Assembly (NCBI RefSeq): GCF_001679785.1
Contig: NZ_CP016293.1
Span: 1 to 64,000, forward strand
Direction of reading: 5' to 3'
Source: Rhizobium leguminosarum
Lineage (GTDB): Bacteria > Pseudomonadota > Alphaproteobacteria > Rhizobiales > Rhizobiaceae
DNA length: 64,000 nt
Below are positions 37,101 through 45,008 of the stretch, one piece after another; the first letter of the stretch is position 1; every line of letters begins with the position of its first letter. Below the pieces are notes generated by a model, which saw only the letters and a program-made list of their open reading frames with translations, was not told where the DNA came from and did not search any database. Position numbers and translations under genes: made by a program.

Positions 37101-38087
37101 TCACGCTCTCTGCCGCGGCGAGCGGGCCATCAGCCTGGCATAGGCGATGGCCGAGAGCATGTTGACGTGGTTGGCCTTGCCGGTGCCGGCAATGTCGAAG
37201 GCGGTGCCGTGATCGACCGAGACGCGGTCGATCGGCAGGCCGAGCGAGACGTTGACCGCGGTGTCGAAGGCGACAAGCTTGATCGGGATATGGCCCTGGT
37301 CGTGATACTGGGCGATGACAAGATCGAAGGCGCCGTGATAGGCGCGGGCGAAAACCGTATCGGCCGAGATCGGGCCGACGACGTCGATGCCCTTTGCCTG
37401 CGCCTGCTCGACGGCGGGCGCCAGGAATTCCGTATCCTCGGTGCCGAACAGGCCGTTTTCGCCGCAATGTGGATTGAGGCCGGCGACGGCGATGCGCGCC
37501 GTTTTGCCGAGCCGCAGGAAGTGCCTGTGGCCGGCTTCGATGGTCGCCAGCACCCGCTCGGTCTTGGCGCGCTCGATCGCATCCTTCAGCGAGATATGGG
37601 TCGAGACGTGGATTGTATTCAGCCGCTCGGAGGCAAGCAGCATGAAGGAGCTCTTCGAGCCCGTGAGATGCGCGAGAAGCCCGGTATGGCCGTCATGGTG
37701 ATGGCCGGCAAGGTTCATCGCTTCCTTATTGATCGGCGCGGTCACGATGACATCGGCTTGACCAGACATGGCGAGATCGACGGCGCGGGTGATATAGCGC
37801 ACCGAGGCATCGCCGGCGACGGGGCTGACCTTGCCGATTTCGGGGAGAGCCGCGCCGAGCGCGACTTCGTCGACGGCGATCCTGTCGTCACCGGGTGCAT
37901 CGGCAGGCCCGAACCGCAGCCCGGTGCCGCTGACGCGGTCGGCGCGCTCCAGCGCTTCGACATTGCCGACGACGACGAAATCGCGGCGCTCTTCTCTTGG
38001 AAGGGCTGCCAAGGCCTTGACGATCACCTCGGGGCCGACGCCGGCCGGATCGCCGAGCGTCACGGCGACTTTCGCATTCCTGTCCAT
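37101..38087 (-). CDS. pdxA2: PdxA-family 4-phospho-sugar-acid dehydrogenase (PdxA2-like)
   Basis: A 328-residue metal- and NAD-dependent oxidative decarboxylase starting [20 protein letters not shown]. Visible motifs: [14 protein letters not shown] and [13 protein letters not shown] with metal-binding histidines, and [12 protein letters not shown] with the third. The PdxA2 branch acts on D-threonate or D-erythronate 4-phosphate in sugar-acid breakdown, not on vitamin B6 synthesis. Remnants of a GntR regulator and of another gene just upstream suggest a broken catabolic operon and support PdxA2. AGAAGGGA precedes the ATG. PdxA proper cannot be excluded. Confidence 0.82.
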   Translation of the reverse strand: MDRNAKVAVTLGDPAGVGPEVIVKALAALPREERRDFVVVGNVEALERADRVSGTGLRFGPADAPGDDRIAVDEVALGAALPEIGKVSPVAGDASVRYITRAVDLAMSGQADVIVTAPINKEAMNLAGHHHDGHTGLLAHLTGSKSSFMLLASERLNTIHVSTHISLKDAIERAKTERVLATIEAGHRHFLRLGKTARIAVAGLNPHCGENGLFGTEDTEFLAPAVEQAQAKGIDVVGPISADTVFARAYHGAFDLVIAQYHDQGHIPIKLVAFDTAVNVSLGLPIDRVSVDHGTAFDIAGTGKANHVNMLSAIAYARLMARSPRQRA

Positions 38088-38116
38088 CGATCGAGTCCCT
38101 TCTAAAACCTTACAGC

Positions 38117-38229
38117 TTAAAAAGCAGCCGCGTAAATCGCGCGGATGTCGGCGCGCGAGATCGCGCGGATTGTTATCGAGCAGACGGCGAATGGCAAAGG
38201 CGTCGTCGGCATGCATCTCCACGGCTCTC
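38117..38229 (-). pseudogene. C-terminal scrap of an unknown gene upstream of pdxA2
   Basis: The minus strand reads [20 protein letters not shown] in one frame and [12 protein letters not shown] with a stop at 38117 in a second. Together they look like the last 35-40 residues of one protein with a frameshift. The stop lies 29 bp before the pdxA2 start, as expected for an operon partner. The family is not recognised. It overlaps nothing else intact. Confidence 0.35.
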
Positions 38230-38248
38230 TTTGCTCGGCCCCCGCCAA

Positions 38249-38398
38249 GGGTTGGAACAGGTCTATGAAGAGCATAACGCCATCTACAATGCGATCGCCG
38301 ACGGCCGACCTGACGATGCGCAAAGACTGATGAAGGCGCATCTCGAAGGCTCCCGGGACCGTCTGTTCGAGGGCAGGGTGCTCGACCTATCCTTCTGA
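38249..38398 (+). pseudogene. C-terminal fragment of a GntR/FCD regulator
   Basis: Forty-nine codons ending at TGA 38398 read [20 protein letters not shown], then [20 protein letters not shown]. This is the usual last two helices of FCD-domain GntR regulators, with the ligand-binding H in EEHNAI and H in AHLEGS. The DNA-binding domain and most of the FCD domain are missing. It faces pdxA2 head to head, so it was probably the local regulator before a deletion joined it to the scrap at 38117-38229. Confidence 0.72.
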
Positions 38399-38480
38399 AG
38401 CGCATCCCGCTCGAAAAAGCAGAAAGATCATCACGATGTTTTCGCGGCTGCCTCGGCAATGCCGATGAGCGCGCTTTTGA

Positions 38481-38789
38481 TCATGCCGCCCTGATCGTCG
38501 GGATGCCGGAGACGTCCACCTCCCGTTCGGCGTGCCAAGCATCATAGGCAGCCTGCATGCGCAGCCATATTGCGGGGCCATCACCGAACAATTTCCCAAG
38601 TCGGGCAGCGACATTGGGCGAAACCGGCTTCTTCTCGTTCAGAATATCGTAGAGTTGCTGGCGCGAGATTCCGAGCAGATTGGCGATTTCCACCTTGGTT
38701 TTTCCCGTTGCAGGGATGATGTCCTCAAGCAGTGCCCCAGGGTGGGAAGGGCAACGCGTCGTCGGCCTCGTCGTTTCATATACGGGCAT
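38481..38789 (-). CDS. higA: HigA family antitoxin
   Basis: A 102-residue protein with a central Xre helix-turn-helix (KTKVEIANLLGISRQQLYDI, residues about 31-50) and the HigA opening HPGALLEDIIPATGK. It binds and silences HigB and represses the operon. It is encoded 26 bp after higB, the reverse-order arrangement typical for this family. Confidence 0.92.
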   Translation of the reverse strand: MPVYETTRPTTRCPSHPGALLEDIIPATGKTKVEIANLLGISRQQLYDILNEKKPVSPNVAARLGKLFGDGPAIWLRMQAAYDAWHAEREVDVSGIPTIRAA

Positions 38790-38815
38790 TAGGTCATTCC
38801 CCAGTCAGAGCCACC

Positions 38816-39094
38816 TCAGTGATATTGCTCGAAATCGACGCGGGCGGCATCATTGCCATCGAACTCGAATGTAATGCACCAGGGGCCGTTAACATGAACA
38901 GTGTACCGGGTGGGACTATGACTCTTCAGCGCATGGAAATCGAACCCGGGGAGGTTCATGTCATCAGGCTTTTCGGCCTGCTCCAGACGGTCGAGCCGGA
39001 TCAGAATGCGCTTTTGCAGCTTGGCATCGATCTTTGCGGTTTTGCCTGTCTCAAAGAGATCCGCCAGAGCTTTGTTTCTGAACGACTTGATCAT
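38816..39094 (-). CDS. higB: HigB family toxin (RelE-like mRNA interferase)
   Basis: A 92-residue protein starting MIKSFRNKALADLFETGKTA. The segments KLQKRILIRLDRLEQAEKPD, FHALKSHSPTRYTVHVNGPW and ITFEFDGNDAARVDFEQYH match HigB of the RelE/ParE superfamily, ribosome-dependent mRNA endonucleases. It precedes higA. No obvious damage. Confidence 0.92.
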   Translation of the reverse strand: MIKSFRNKALADLFETGKTAKIDAKLQKRILIRLDRLEQAEKPDDMNLPGFDFHALKSHSPTRYTVHVNGPWCITFEFDGNDAARVDFEQYH

Positions 39095-39189
39095 GGTTGA
39101 CTGTAAGTTTTTGGCTGACGGATGTCAATTTTTAACTTACAGGCGGAATGAGAAGATCCCATAGATCTCTTGATGCCGGAGATCGATTG

Positions 39190-39642
39190 TCAGCCGGATT
39201 TCTGCTTCTTGATGATGCTGATGTTGCCGCTCACTTCGAGGATGGCAAATTTTATCTCCGTCACGCTCTCGATGCCTTCCTGGCTTCGAGCCGCTTGCAT
39301 GACATCTTCCTTCTGCAGCCGAGCGCCTTTGAGCGCGCCTTCGTCATAGACGCCATCCGTCACCAGAACGGTTGGAACGCCGTCGATAATATGGGCTGCG
39401 CGAGGCCACCACCTCTTCACGTAGGACAGGCCGATGTCGGTCGTAAACAGCGTGAGGATCAAGATGACGGCGTTGGTGATCGAGAAGTCATCTCCCAGCA
39501 TCGCCTGCTGGGTGGTTTCGGAGATCACCAGCACGATGACCAGATCGAACGGCGTCATCTGGGCCAATGTCCGTCTTCCCGACAGACGGATGATCACGAG
39601 CAGTGTGAAATAAATTGCCAGTCCGCGTAATACCGCATCCAC
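39190..39642 (-). CDS. DUF421 (YetF-like) membrane protein
   Basis: A 150-residue inner-membrane protein, probably starting at GTG 39642 (DAVLRGLAIYFTLLVIIRLS). Three N-terminal helices are followed by a soluble YetF domain. Diagnostic segments are GRRTLAQMTPFDLVIVLVIS and IDGVPTVLVTDGVYDEGALK. DUF421 proteins are linked to envelope stress, but their activity is unknown. It sits 10 bp after the split partner gene (39653-40152), and that pair order is common in alphaproteobacteria. A reading extended to 39786 overlaps the partner and is rejected. Confidence 0.85.
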   Translation of the reverse strand: MDAVLRGLAIYFTLLVIIRLSGRRTLAQMTPFDLVIVLVISETTQQAMLGDDFSITNAVILILTLFTTDIGLSYVKRWWPRAAHIIDGVPTVLVTDGVYDEGALKGARLQKEDVMQAARSQEGIESVTEIKFAILEVSGNISIIKKQKSG

Positions 39643-39652
39643 CGTGCCGCCC

Positions 39653-40152
39653 TCATGGAAAGATGAAAGTCGATTGGGTGCGCGTCTCGCCGCCCATGGC
39701 GATGAGGGAGCGACGAGGGCCGGGCATTTGCGTTTGCAGACGAAAGACGATCTGCGTCGGCCCAGCCGGGTCGGCGGGGAACACATAACCTATCCGGCCG
39801 TCGCGCGCGAAGGTCGCCTTTTGGGGCGGATCGATCCCCTGAACTGAAAAGCTTTGAAGAAAGGCGGCATCGATGGTGAAGATCCTGTCTTCGGATGACG
39901 GCGTGAAGGTCACGGTCATGTCCTCGGGGCATTCCAGCGGGAGATGACGGGGAAATCCACGGATCCTTCAGGCAATAGGAGTGTTTGCCGCGAAAACGGA
40001 CCGCCTCTCCCCAGCAATCCCAGCAAGCAGGTTACCAACAGAAGCGTGAACACGATCCAGGAAATGCGTTGAACAGCCCAGAACCTTTGCTGAAATTCGC
40101 TATGATCGAGCACGCCTTCCGGCAACGCGGGCAACTTGTATATCTTTTCCAT
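39653..40152 (-). pseudogene. DUF421-associated membrane protein, split by a frameshift
   Basis: Part 1 (40152 down to 39916) starts MEKIYKLPALPEGVLDHSEF after GGGAGGGAGC and has one membrane helix (ISWIVFTLLLVTCLLGLLG). It ends FPVISRWNAPRT-stop. Part 2 (39919-39653) reads MTVTFTPSSEDRIFTIDAAF to STFIFP-stop, the usual second half of the same protein. One missing base near 39920-39928 (in GCCCCGAGG) accounts for the break. Part 2 begins with an ATG that overlaps the TGA (ATGA), so coupled translation as two polypeptides is possible. I call it broken with that caveat. Confidence 0.7.
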
Positions 40153-40884
40153 GCTCCCTCCCTGTGCGTTTGGCGGAGAACTTGGCTTGGGCTCAATAGT
40201 TCCCGGCAATGAGGGGGCCGTCGCCGTGTACATCGGATGTGAAGCTGTCCAGGCGTCTTCGCCGATCAAGGGAACGAAGAGCACCCCGCCGAGATCTTCT
40301 TCCTCGAATGCGGCGGCGCCAGTGCGCGTGAACCGTTTCAGGCGCTGCCCTTCACCGCCGCCGACCGGGATGATGAGCCGCCCTCCGAGGTGCAGCTGTT
40401 CTTTCAAGGCGGTTGGCACCTCGGGTGCGCCCGCAGAAACAATAATGGCATTGAAGGGGGCGACCTCCGCCCAGCCCTTGCTGCCATCGCCGACGCGAAC
40501 GTCAATGTTGCGGTATCCCAGCTTCTCGAACCGTTCCCTGGCCTGATGCGCCAGCTTTTCATGGCGCTCGATGGAGTAGACATGTCTTGCTATCCGGCTG
40601 ATGAGGGCCGAAGCATAGCCGGAGCCCGTTCCGACCTCGAGCACTTTGTCACCGGCATTCAGATTGGCCTTTTCGAGCATCAGCGCCACGATGAACGGCT
40701 GCGAAATCGTCTGGCCCTCGCCGATCGACAGCGGCGCATCCTGATAGGCGAATTCCTCGGAGCCTGGAGGAACGAATTTTTCGCGCGGTACCATGCGCAT
40801 CGCCCCGATGACGTTTTGATCGTGAATGCCACGACGCGTCACGTGGTGCTCCACCATGCGATCTCGGATGTGCGTCATATCCAT
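39916..40884 (-). CDS. pcm: Protein-L-isoaspartate O-methyltransferase, read-through into the next gene
   Basis: The first 210 residues or so form a class I SAM methyltransferase of the PCMT family that repairs isoaspartyl residues: PREKFVPPGSEEFAYQDAPL, GEGQTISQPFIVALMLE, KVLEVGTGSGYASALISRIA (motif I) and IIPVGGGEGQRLKRF. Family members stop soon after VPLIGEDAWT. Here the frame stays open through about 34 unlikely residues and then enters the DUF421-associated protein (MEKIYKLP, its own start at 40152 with a good ribosome-binding site). The joined 322-residue product is probably an artefact of a lost stop. The functional pcm part is about 40240-40884. Confidence 0.82.
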   Translation of the reverse strand: MDMTHIRDRMVEHHVTRRGIHDQNVIGAMRMVPREKFVPPGSEEFAYQDAPLSIGEGQTISQPFIVALMLEKANLNAGDKVLEVGTGSGYASALISRIARHVYSIERHEKLAHQARERFEKLGYRNIDVRVGDGSKGWAEVAPFNAIIVSAGAPEVPTALKEQLHLGGRLIIPVGGGEGQRLKRFTRTGAAAFEEEDLGGVLFVPLIGEDAWTASHPMYTATAPSLPGTIEPKPSSPPNAQGGSMEKIYKLPALPEGVLDHSEFQQRFWAVQRISWIVFTLLLVTCLLGLLGRGGPFSRQTLLLPEGSVDFPVISRWNAPRT

Positions 40885-40980
40885 GGATCAGCTCCACTGT
40901 CGCCGTTTGCATCTGGGGCAAACTTCTGGGCGGTGCAGAAGGTAAAACAAATGGGCGACCGGAGAGTTCCTGAGATGCGC

Positions 40981-41156
40981 AGGCGGCGGAACGGAGCAAC
41001 TTGCTAGACGACTGGCCAAAGGCGAAAATGGAGGAGGCGCTGGCCAATGGCAGACTGATGCAGCCGAAGTGGTCGACGTCGTCCTTTTCATGCTGTAGCG
41101 GCCGCGTAATGTGACCGTCCGATCTGGTGATTCTGCCAAATAGCGTGGATCTGTAA
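40981..41156 (+). pseudogene. C-terminal remnant of a short-chain dehydrogenase
   Basis: Pieced over several frames, the plus strand reads [39 protein letters not shown] and DLVILPNSVDL-stop. This is the normal end of YdfG-like SDR proteins. An in-frame TAG follows VVLFML and at least two single-base shifts are needed. The Rossmann fold and active site are missing. It ends 54 bp before the FGGY kinase gene, so it may be a lost polyol dehydrogenase of the same pathway. Confidence 0.72.
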
Positions 41157-41210
41157 ACACCAGCCCAGACTGCAGTTAGCCTGATCCTTGCCGATTTCAA
41201 AGGAGAGACC

Positions 41211-42848
41211 ATGAGCGACACATCTCGCACGCCAGAAGCAGATGCCAAACATGTCATCGGCGTCGACGTCGGCACCGGCAGCGCCCGCGCCGGCCTGTTC
41301 GACCTGACCGGGCGGATGCTTGCGTCCGCCAAGCGGAATATCACCCTGTTTCACGAACCGGGTTCGATGGCTGAGCAATCGAGCACCGAGATCTGGGCGG
41401 CGGTTTGCGCGGCAGTGCGCGAAGCGGTTTCCTCGGCCGGGGTCGAACCGGCGTCCGTCATGGGGATTGGGTTCGATGCCACCTGTTCGCTCGTCGTCCT
41501 CGGCGAAGGCGGCAAGCCGCTTCCCGTCGGGCCTTCGGAAGATCCGAACCGGGACATCATCGTATGGATGGACCATCGCGCCGTCCCGCAGGCGGAGCGC
41601 ATCAATGCGCTCGGCCATGACGTCCTGCGTTACGTCGGCGGCCGTATCTCGCCTGAGATGGAAACGCCCAAGCTTCTCTGGCTGAAGGAAAATCGCCCTG
41701 AGGTTTTTGATGCCGCGTGGCAATTCTTCGACCTTGCAGATTTCCTGACCTGGCGGGCGACCGGCGATCTGTCGCGTTCGACCTGCACGGTCACCTGCAA
41801 GTGGACTTATCTCGCCCATGAAAAGCGCTGGGATGGCGGTTATTTTCATCAGATCGGCCTCGGCGCTCTCGCCGACGAAGAGTTTGCCCGCATCGGCCAG
41901 GCTATCGTCGAGCCTGGTTCGGCACTCGGTCAGGGACTGACCGCGGCAGCAGCAGACGAACTTGGCCTGAAGCGGGGAACGGCGGTTGCGGCCGGGCTGA
42001 TCGACGCCCATGCGGGTGGGATCGGAACCGTCGGCATCGGTACCGATCCGAAAGCCAATCTCGCCTATGTTTTTGGTACCTCCTCCTGCACGATGACGTC
42101 GACGGCAGAACCGTCATTCGTGCCCGGCGTCTGGGGACCTTATTTTTCGGCGATGGTGCCGGGGCTGTGGCTGAACGAGGGCGGCCAGAGTGCTGCCGGT
42201 GCGGCGATCGACCATCTTCTCTCGTTCCATCCGGCAGCCGCGGAGGCGAGGGAGCTTTCAAAGAGCGCCGGCATTCCGCTGCCGGTTTTGCTTGCAGACA
42301 TGGCCGCCCGAAAGGCGGGCCGTTCTTCCGACGCCGTCACGCTTGCGACGGGACTGCACGTCGTTCCCGAGTTCCTCGGCAACCGCGCGCCCTTTGCCGA
42401 TCCGCATGCCCGCGCAATCATTGCCGGTCTCGGGATGGAGGACGATATCGGCAGCCTGGTCTCTCTTTACGTCGCAGGGCTTTGCGGTATCGGCTACGGC
42501 CTCAGGCAGATCATCGAGACGCAGGCCGATGCGGGCGTTACCATCGAAAACATCGTCATCAGCGGTGGCGCCGGCCAGCACGACTTCGTTCGCCACCTGC
42601 TTGCCGATGCGAGCGGCAAGCCGGTCATTGCGACAAAGGCAGAGGAACCGGTTCTGCTGGGGGCCGCCATCCTGGGCGCTGTCGCCGGCGGGCTGTTTGC
42701 GGATGTGCGCGAAGCGATGACGACACTCTCGGCGGTCGAAACGACATTTCTGCCATCAGAAGGGGCGATCCCTCATATTCATGACAAGCGCTATGAAGGG
42801 TTCAAGGAGCTTCAGGCTCTGGCGCGCAAGTTGCGTATCGACGCTTAG
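41211..42848 (+). CDS. FGGY-family pentulose kinase (D-ribulokinase-like)
   Basis: A 545-residue sugar kinase. The N-terminal phosphate loop is GVDVGTGSARAGLFDLTGRM, then GIGFDATCSLVV, RDIIVWMDHRAVPQAERIN, LIDAHAGGIGTVG, AYVFGTSSCTMTST (FGGY signature 1 region), FLGNRAPFADPHARAIIAGL and IVISGGAGQHDFVRHLLADA. These match the FGGY pentulose kinase group, whose members phosphorylate D-ribulose or L-ribulose. AAAGGAGAGACC precedes ATG 41211. It stands beside an SDR remnant, suggesting a former pentitol pathway. The exact substrate is inferred only. Confidence 0.9.
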   Translation: MSDTSRTPEADAKHVIGVDVGTGSARAGLFDLTGRMLASAKRNITLFHEPGSMAEQSSTEIWAAVCAAVREAVSSAGVEPASVMGIGFDATCSLVVLGEGGKPLPVGPSEDPNRDIIVWMDHRAVPQAERINALGHDVLRYVGGRISPEMETPKLLWLKENRPEVFDAAWQFFDLADFLTWRATGDLSRSTCTVTCKWTYLAHEKRWDGGYFHQIGLGALADEEFARIGQAIVEPGSALGQGLTAAAADELGLKRGTAVAAGLIDAHAGGIGTVGIGTDPKANLAYVFGTSSCTMTSTAEPSFVPGVWGPYFSAMVPGLWLNEGGQSAAGAAIDHLLSFHPAAAEARELSKSAGIPLPVLLADMAARKAGRSSDAVTLATGLHVVPEFLGNRAPFADPHARAIIAGLGMEDDIGSLVSLYVAGLCGIGYGLRQIIETQADAGVTIENIVISGGAGQHDFVRHLLADASGKPVIATKAEEPVLLGAAILGAVAGGLFADVREAMTTLSAVETTFLPSEGAIPHIHDKRYEGFKELQALARKLRIDA

Positions 42849-42900
42849 ATATCCAACGCCAATCCGCAGAGATCCATTAGCGATCGATCGGCTGACAGCA

Positions 42901-43171
42901 AGAGCCTTTCCGGGTTAGATTGAAGCATTCTGTTGGCTCAAACGGAGTCGGATGGTCGACCGGCCGGCGCGCGTCGTAGCCCGGCTCTACGGCCAAGCCG
43001 GCCGGTCGATCAGCCGGCCCGTTTCAGCCAACCCGAAGGGCCGGGCATCTTCCCGCCAGGATCAAAGGCGATCGGCTCGGACGTACCAAGGGGTATGCCC
43101 GTCGCCAATCGCCTTTGCCCTGACGAAAACCTGCTCCGGCAGAATGCTTCAATCTAACCCGGAAAGGCTCT
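42901..43171. repeat. Nested inverted-repeat element, MITE-like (271 bp)
   Basis: Perfect 32-bp terminal inverted repeats lie at 42901-42932 and 43140-43171 (outer part AGAGCCTTTCCGGGTTAGAT). Inside are further paired arms: TTGGCTCAAACGG against CCGTTTCAGCCAA (one mismatch), a perfect 13-bp pair TCGACCGGCCGGC at 42956-42968 and its complement at 42997-43009, and CAAAGGCGATCGGC against GCCAATCGCCTTTG (one mismatch). There is no coding frame. The right end overlaps the stop codon of the L,D-transpeptidase gene. It resembles rhizobial intergenic mosaic elements. Confidence 0.85.
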
Positions 43172-43781
43172 AGCGCCGAACGATGACTTTCGTTCCCGGC
43201 TGCACGATCTCGTAAAGCTCTTCGACATCTTGACGGTACATTCGAAAGCACCCGCTCGACGCGTTGGTGCCGATAGACGAGGGGTCGTTGGTGCCGTGGA
43301 TGCGCAACAAGCCATCGGCGAGATAGATCGCGCGGGTTCCGAGCGGATTGGCGGGGCCGGGCTTCACGACCGCTGGAAGCCGAGGATTCTTCTGACGCAT
43401 GCCGGCCGTGGGTCGCCACTCAGGATGCGCTCGCTTCGACACGACCCGCGTAGATCCATACCATTGCTTGCCCTCACGGCCGACCGCGATGGGGTAAGCG
43501 AATTGCTCGCCCCAAGGGGTGGTGTAAATGAGCGTATGTTCGCTCGTGACGATTTCGATGGTTCCTTTTGCACGCCCTGTCGGCGGTTGCCTGCGATCAT
43601 GCAGGGGCTCTTGATAGGGAGGCGCTGGATCGTAATCGAGTGGTGGCGGATAGGGGCTGTAGGGATCGTCGTAACCGTATCCATCAAAGTCGTCATATCC
43701 ATCATACGGCCCATAGATCTGGGCTTGAGTCTGAAAGACCGTCAGCAAAAAGGCCGCAGCCACGAGAGCCAGCAATCTCAT
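43170..43781 (-). CDS. L,D-transpeptidase (YkuD domain), exported
   Basis: A 203-residue protein with signal peptide MRLLALVAAAFLLTVFQTQA. Residues 21-65 are a Tyr/Pro/Asp-rich low-complexity linker (DGYDDFDGYGYDDPYSPYPP). The YkuD catalytic domain follows, with H162 and C178 in IHGTNDPSSIGTNASSGCFR, the transpeptidase active site. It would make 3-3 cross-links in peptidoglycan or attach proteins to it, in the periplasm. The stop codon (43170-43172) lies in the last bases of the adjacent inverted-repeat element. Confidence 0.92.
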   Translation of the reverse strand: MRLLALVAAAFLLTVFQTQAQIYGPYDGYDDFDGYGYDDPYSPYPPPLDYDPAPPYQEPLHDRRQPPTGRAKGTIEIVTSEHTLIYTTPWGEQFAYPIAVGREGKQWYGSTRVVSKRAHPEWRPTAGMRQKNPRLPAVVKPGPANPLGTRAIYLADGLLRIHGTNDPSSIGTNASSGCFRMYRQDVEELYEIVQPGTKVIVRR

Positions 43782-43949
43782 CTTGTCGCCATCCGCTTGT
43801 TGAACAAGGTTGATTGGGCCGAATTCTGTGGCGGCACTATGACTGCTCGCCGCAGGATCTTGAAAAGCTATTGCCGCTGATGATGCTGCGGTCGCTCAAT
43901 CAGTCGGCTCCGGCATCGAACAGGAACTGGCTGAGACCGATCCTCTTCC

Positions 43950-44876
43950 TCAGCCCGCCTCGAAAGACATTTCATTTCCATTCCTATCGGAGCGATAACG
44001 CACGTGATCGACGAGGGCGCGCAGCTTCGGAGGCAGATTTCGGCGATCCGCGAAATAAAGAAAGAATCCTGGGAATGGCGGTAGGTAGTCCTCCATAAGC
44101 GACATCAGTTCCCCCCGGTCGAGATACGGCCTGAACGTCTCTTCCATGCCGAATGTCACGCCTCCGCCGGCGCACGCCGTCCGCACCATGACCCCCATAT
44201 CGTTTGTCGTGATCCTCGGATTGACGGCCACGTCGAATTCCCGACCATTCTCCTCGAACTCCCAGCGATACGGCGCCACATCCGGCGCCGGACGCCAGCC
44301 GATGCAGCAGTGCCTGGAAAGCTCTGATGGATTTGCGGGCGTTCCGAAGCGTTCCAGGTAAGACGGCGCGGCGACGACGAGCTGCCGCTGGTTGCCAGAG
44401 ACCGGTACCGCGATCATGTCCTGCTCAATCACTTCGCCGAGCCGCACACCCGCATCGTAACCCTCGGCGACGATATCGAACTCTTCATCGGTGACGTTTA
44501 CATCGACTTGCACGCCCGGATAGGCGTGTATGAAGCTCGCAAGCAGCGGCCCGGAAATAAACCGCTCGGCAATCGACGATACAGCGAGCCGCAGGAGTCC
44601 TGTCGGCTGGGACCCTCGATCCTGGGCATCATCCAGTGCCAGTTCGACTTCGGCGACTGCGGGCCCAACGCGCTCGTAAAGCCGCATGCCCGCTTCAGTC
44701 AGGCTGACGCTACGCGTCGTGCGCTGGATGAGAGCAACTCCCATCCGGTCTTCCATCCGTCGGATCGCCTGGCTTACCGCCGAGTGGGTGAGGCCGAGTC
44801 GCTCAGCCGCGCCGCGGAAACTCTTCGCTTCCGCGACGGCAAGGAATACGGACACGAGTTTTAGATCGATGGCCAT
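43950..44876 (-). CDS. LysR family transcriptional regulator
   Basis: A 308-residue regulator. The winged helix is at about residues 4-62 (KLVSVFLAVAEAKSFRGAAE, LTHSAVSQAIRRMEDRMGVA), followed by a LysR substrate-binding domain (DVNVTDEEFDIVAEGYDAGV). It belongs to the branch that often controls oxidoreductase or carboxymuconolactone decarboxylase-like genes. It is divergent from the frameshifted decarboxylase-like gene at 45009 (132-bp gap), its likely target. Confidence 0.88.
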   Translation of the reverse strand: MAIDLKLVSVFLAVAEAKSFRGAAERLGLTHSAVSQAIRRMEDRMGVALIQRTTRSVSLTEAGMRLYERVGPAVAEVELALDDAQDRGSQPTGLLRLAVSSIAERFISGPLLASFIHAYPGVQVDVNVTDEEFDIVAEGYDAGVRLGEVIEQDMIAVPVSGNQRQLVVAAPSYLERFGTPANPSELSRHCCIGWRPAPDVAPYRWEFEENGREFDVAVNPRITTNDMGVMVRTACAGGGVTFGMEETFRPYLDRGELMSLMEDYLPPFPGFFLYFADRRNLPPKLRALVDHVRYRSDRNGNEMSFEAG

Positions 44877-45008
44877 TGGTCAGCGGAGCTTACCAAGCTT
44901 GTCACCATTCGTAAATTGCTTCGCCGTCGTGTCCACCGTACTTTTGGCTCAAAGGACATTCGGAGGTCTCGCTTTGTGACAAAAATGGATCGAACAAGGA
45001 GGATTTCC

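Noticed and set aside
39916..40884. A genuine fusion of pcm with the DUF421-associated protein
   Set aside because: The joining segment looks like translated intergenic sequence and the second protein has its own strong ribosome-binding site and start. A lost stop codon is simpler.
40649..41344. A 231-residue minus-strand frame over the SDR remnant and the pcm start
   Set aside because: It overlaps the start of pcm in another frame and the FGGY kinase start, and its sequence has no protein-like features. The plus-strand SDR end explains the region better.
42933..43139. Short open frames inside the nested inverted-repeat element
   Set aside because: They arise from the palindromic GC-rich arms. 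No start signal or protein similarity is visible.
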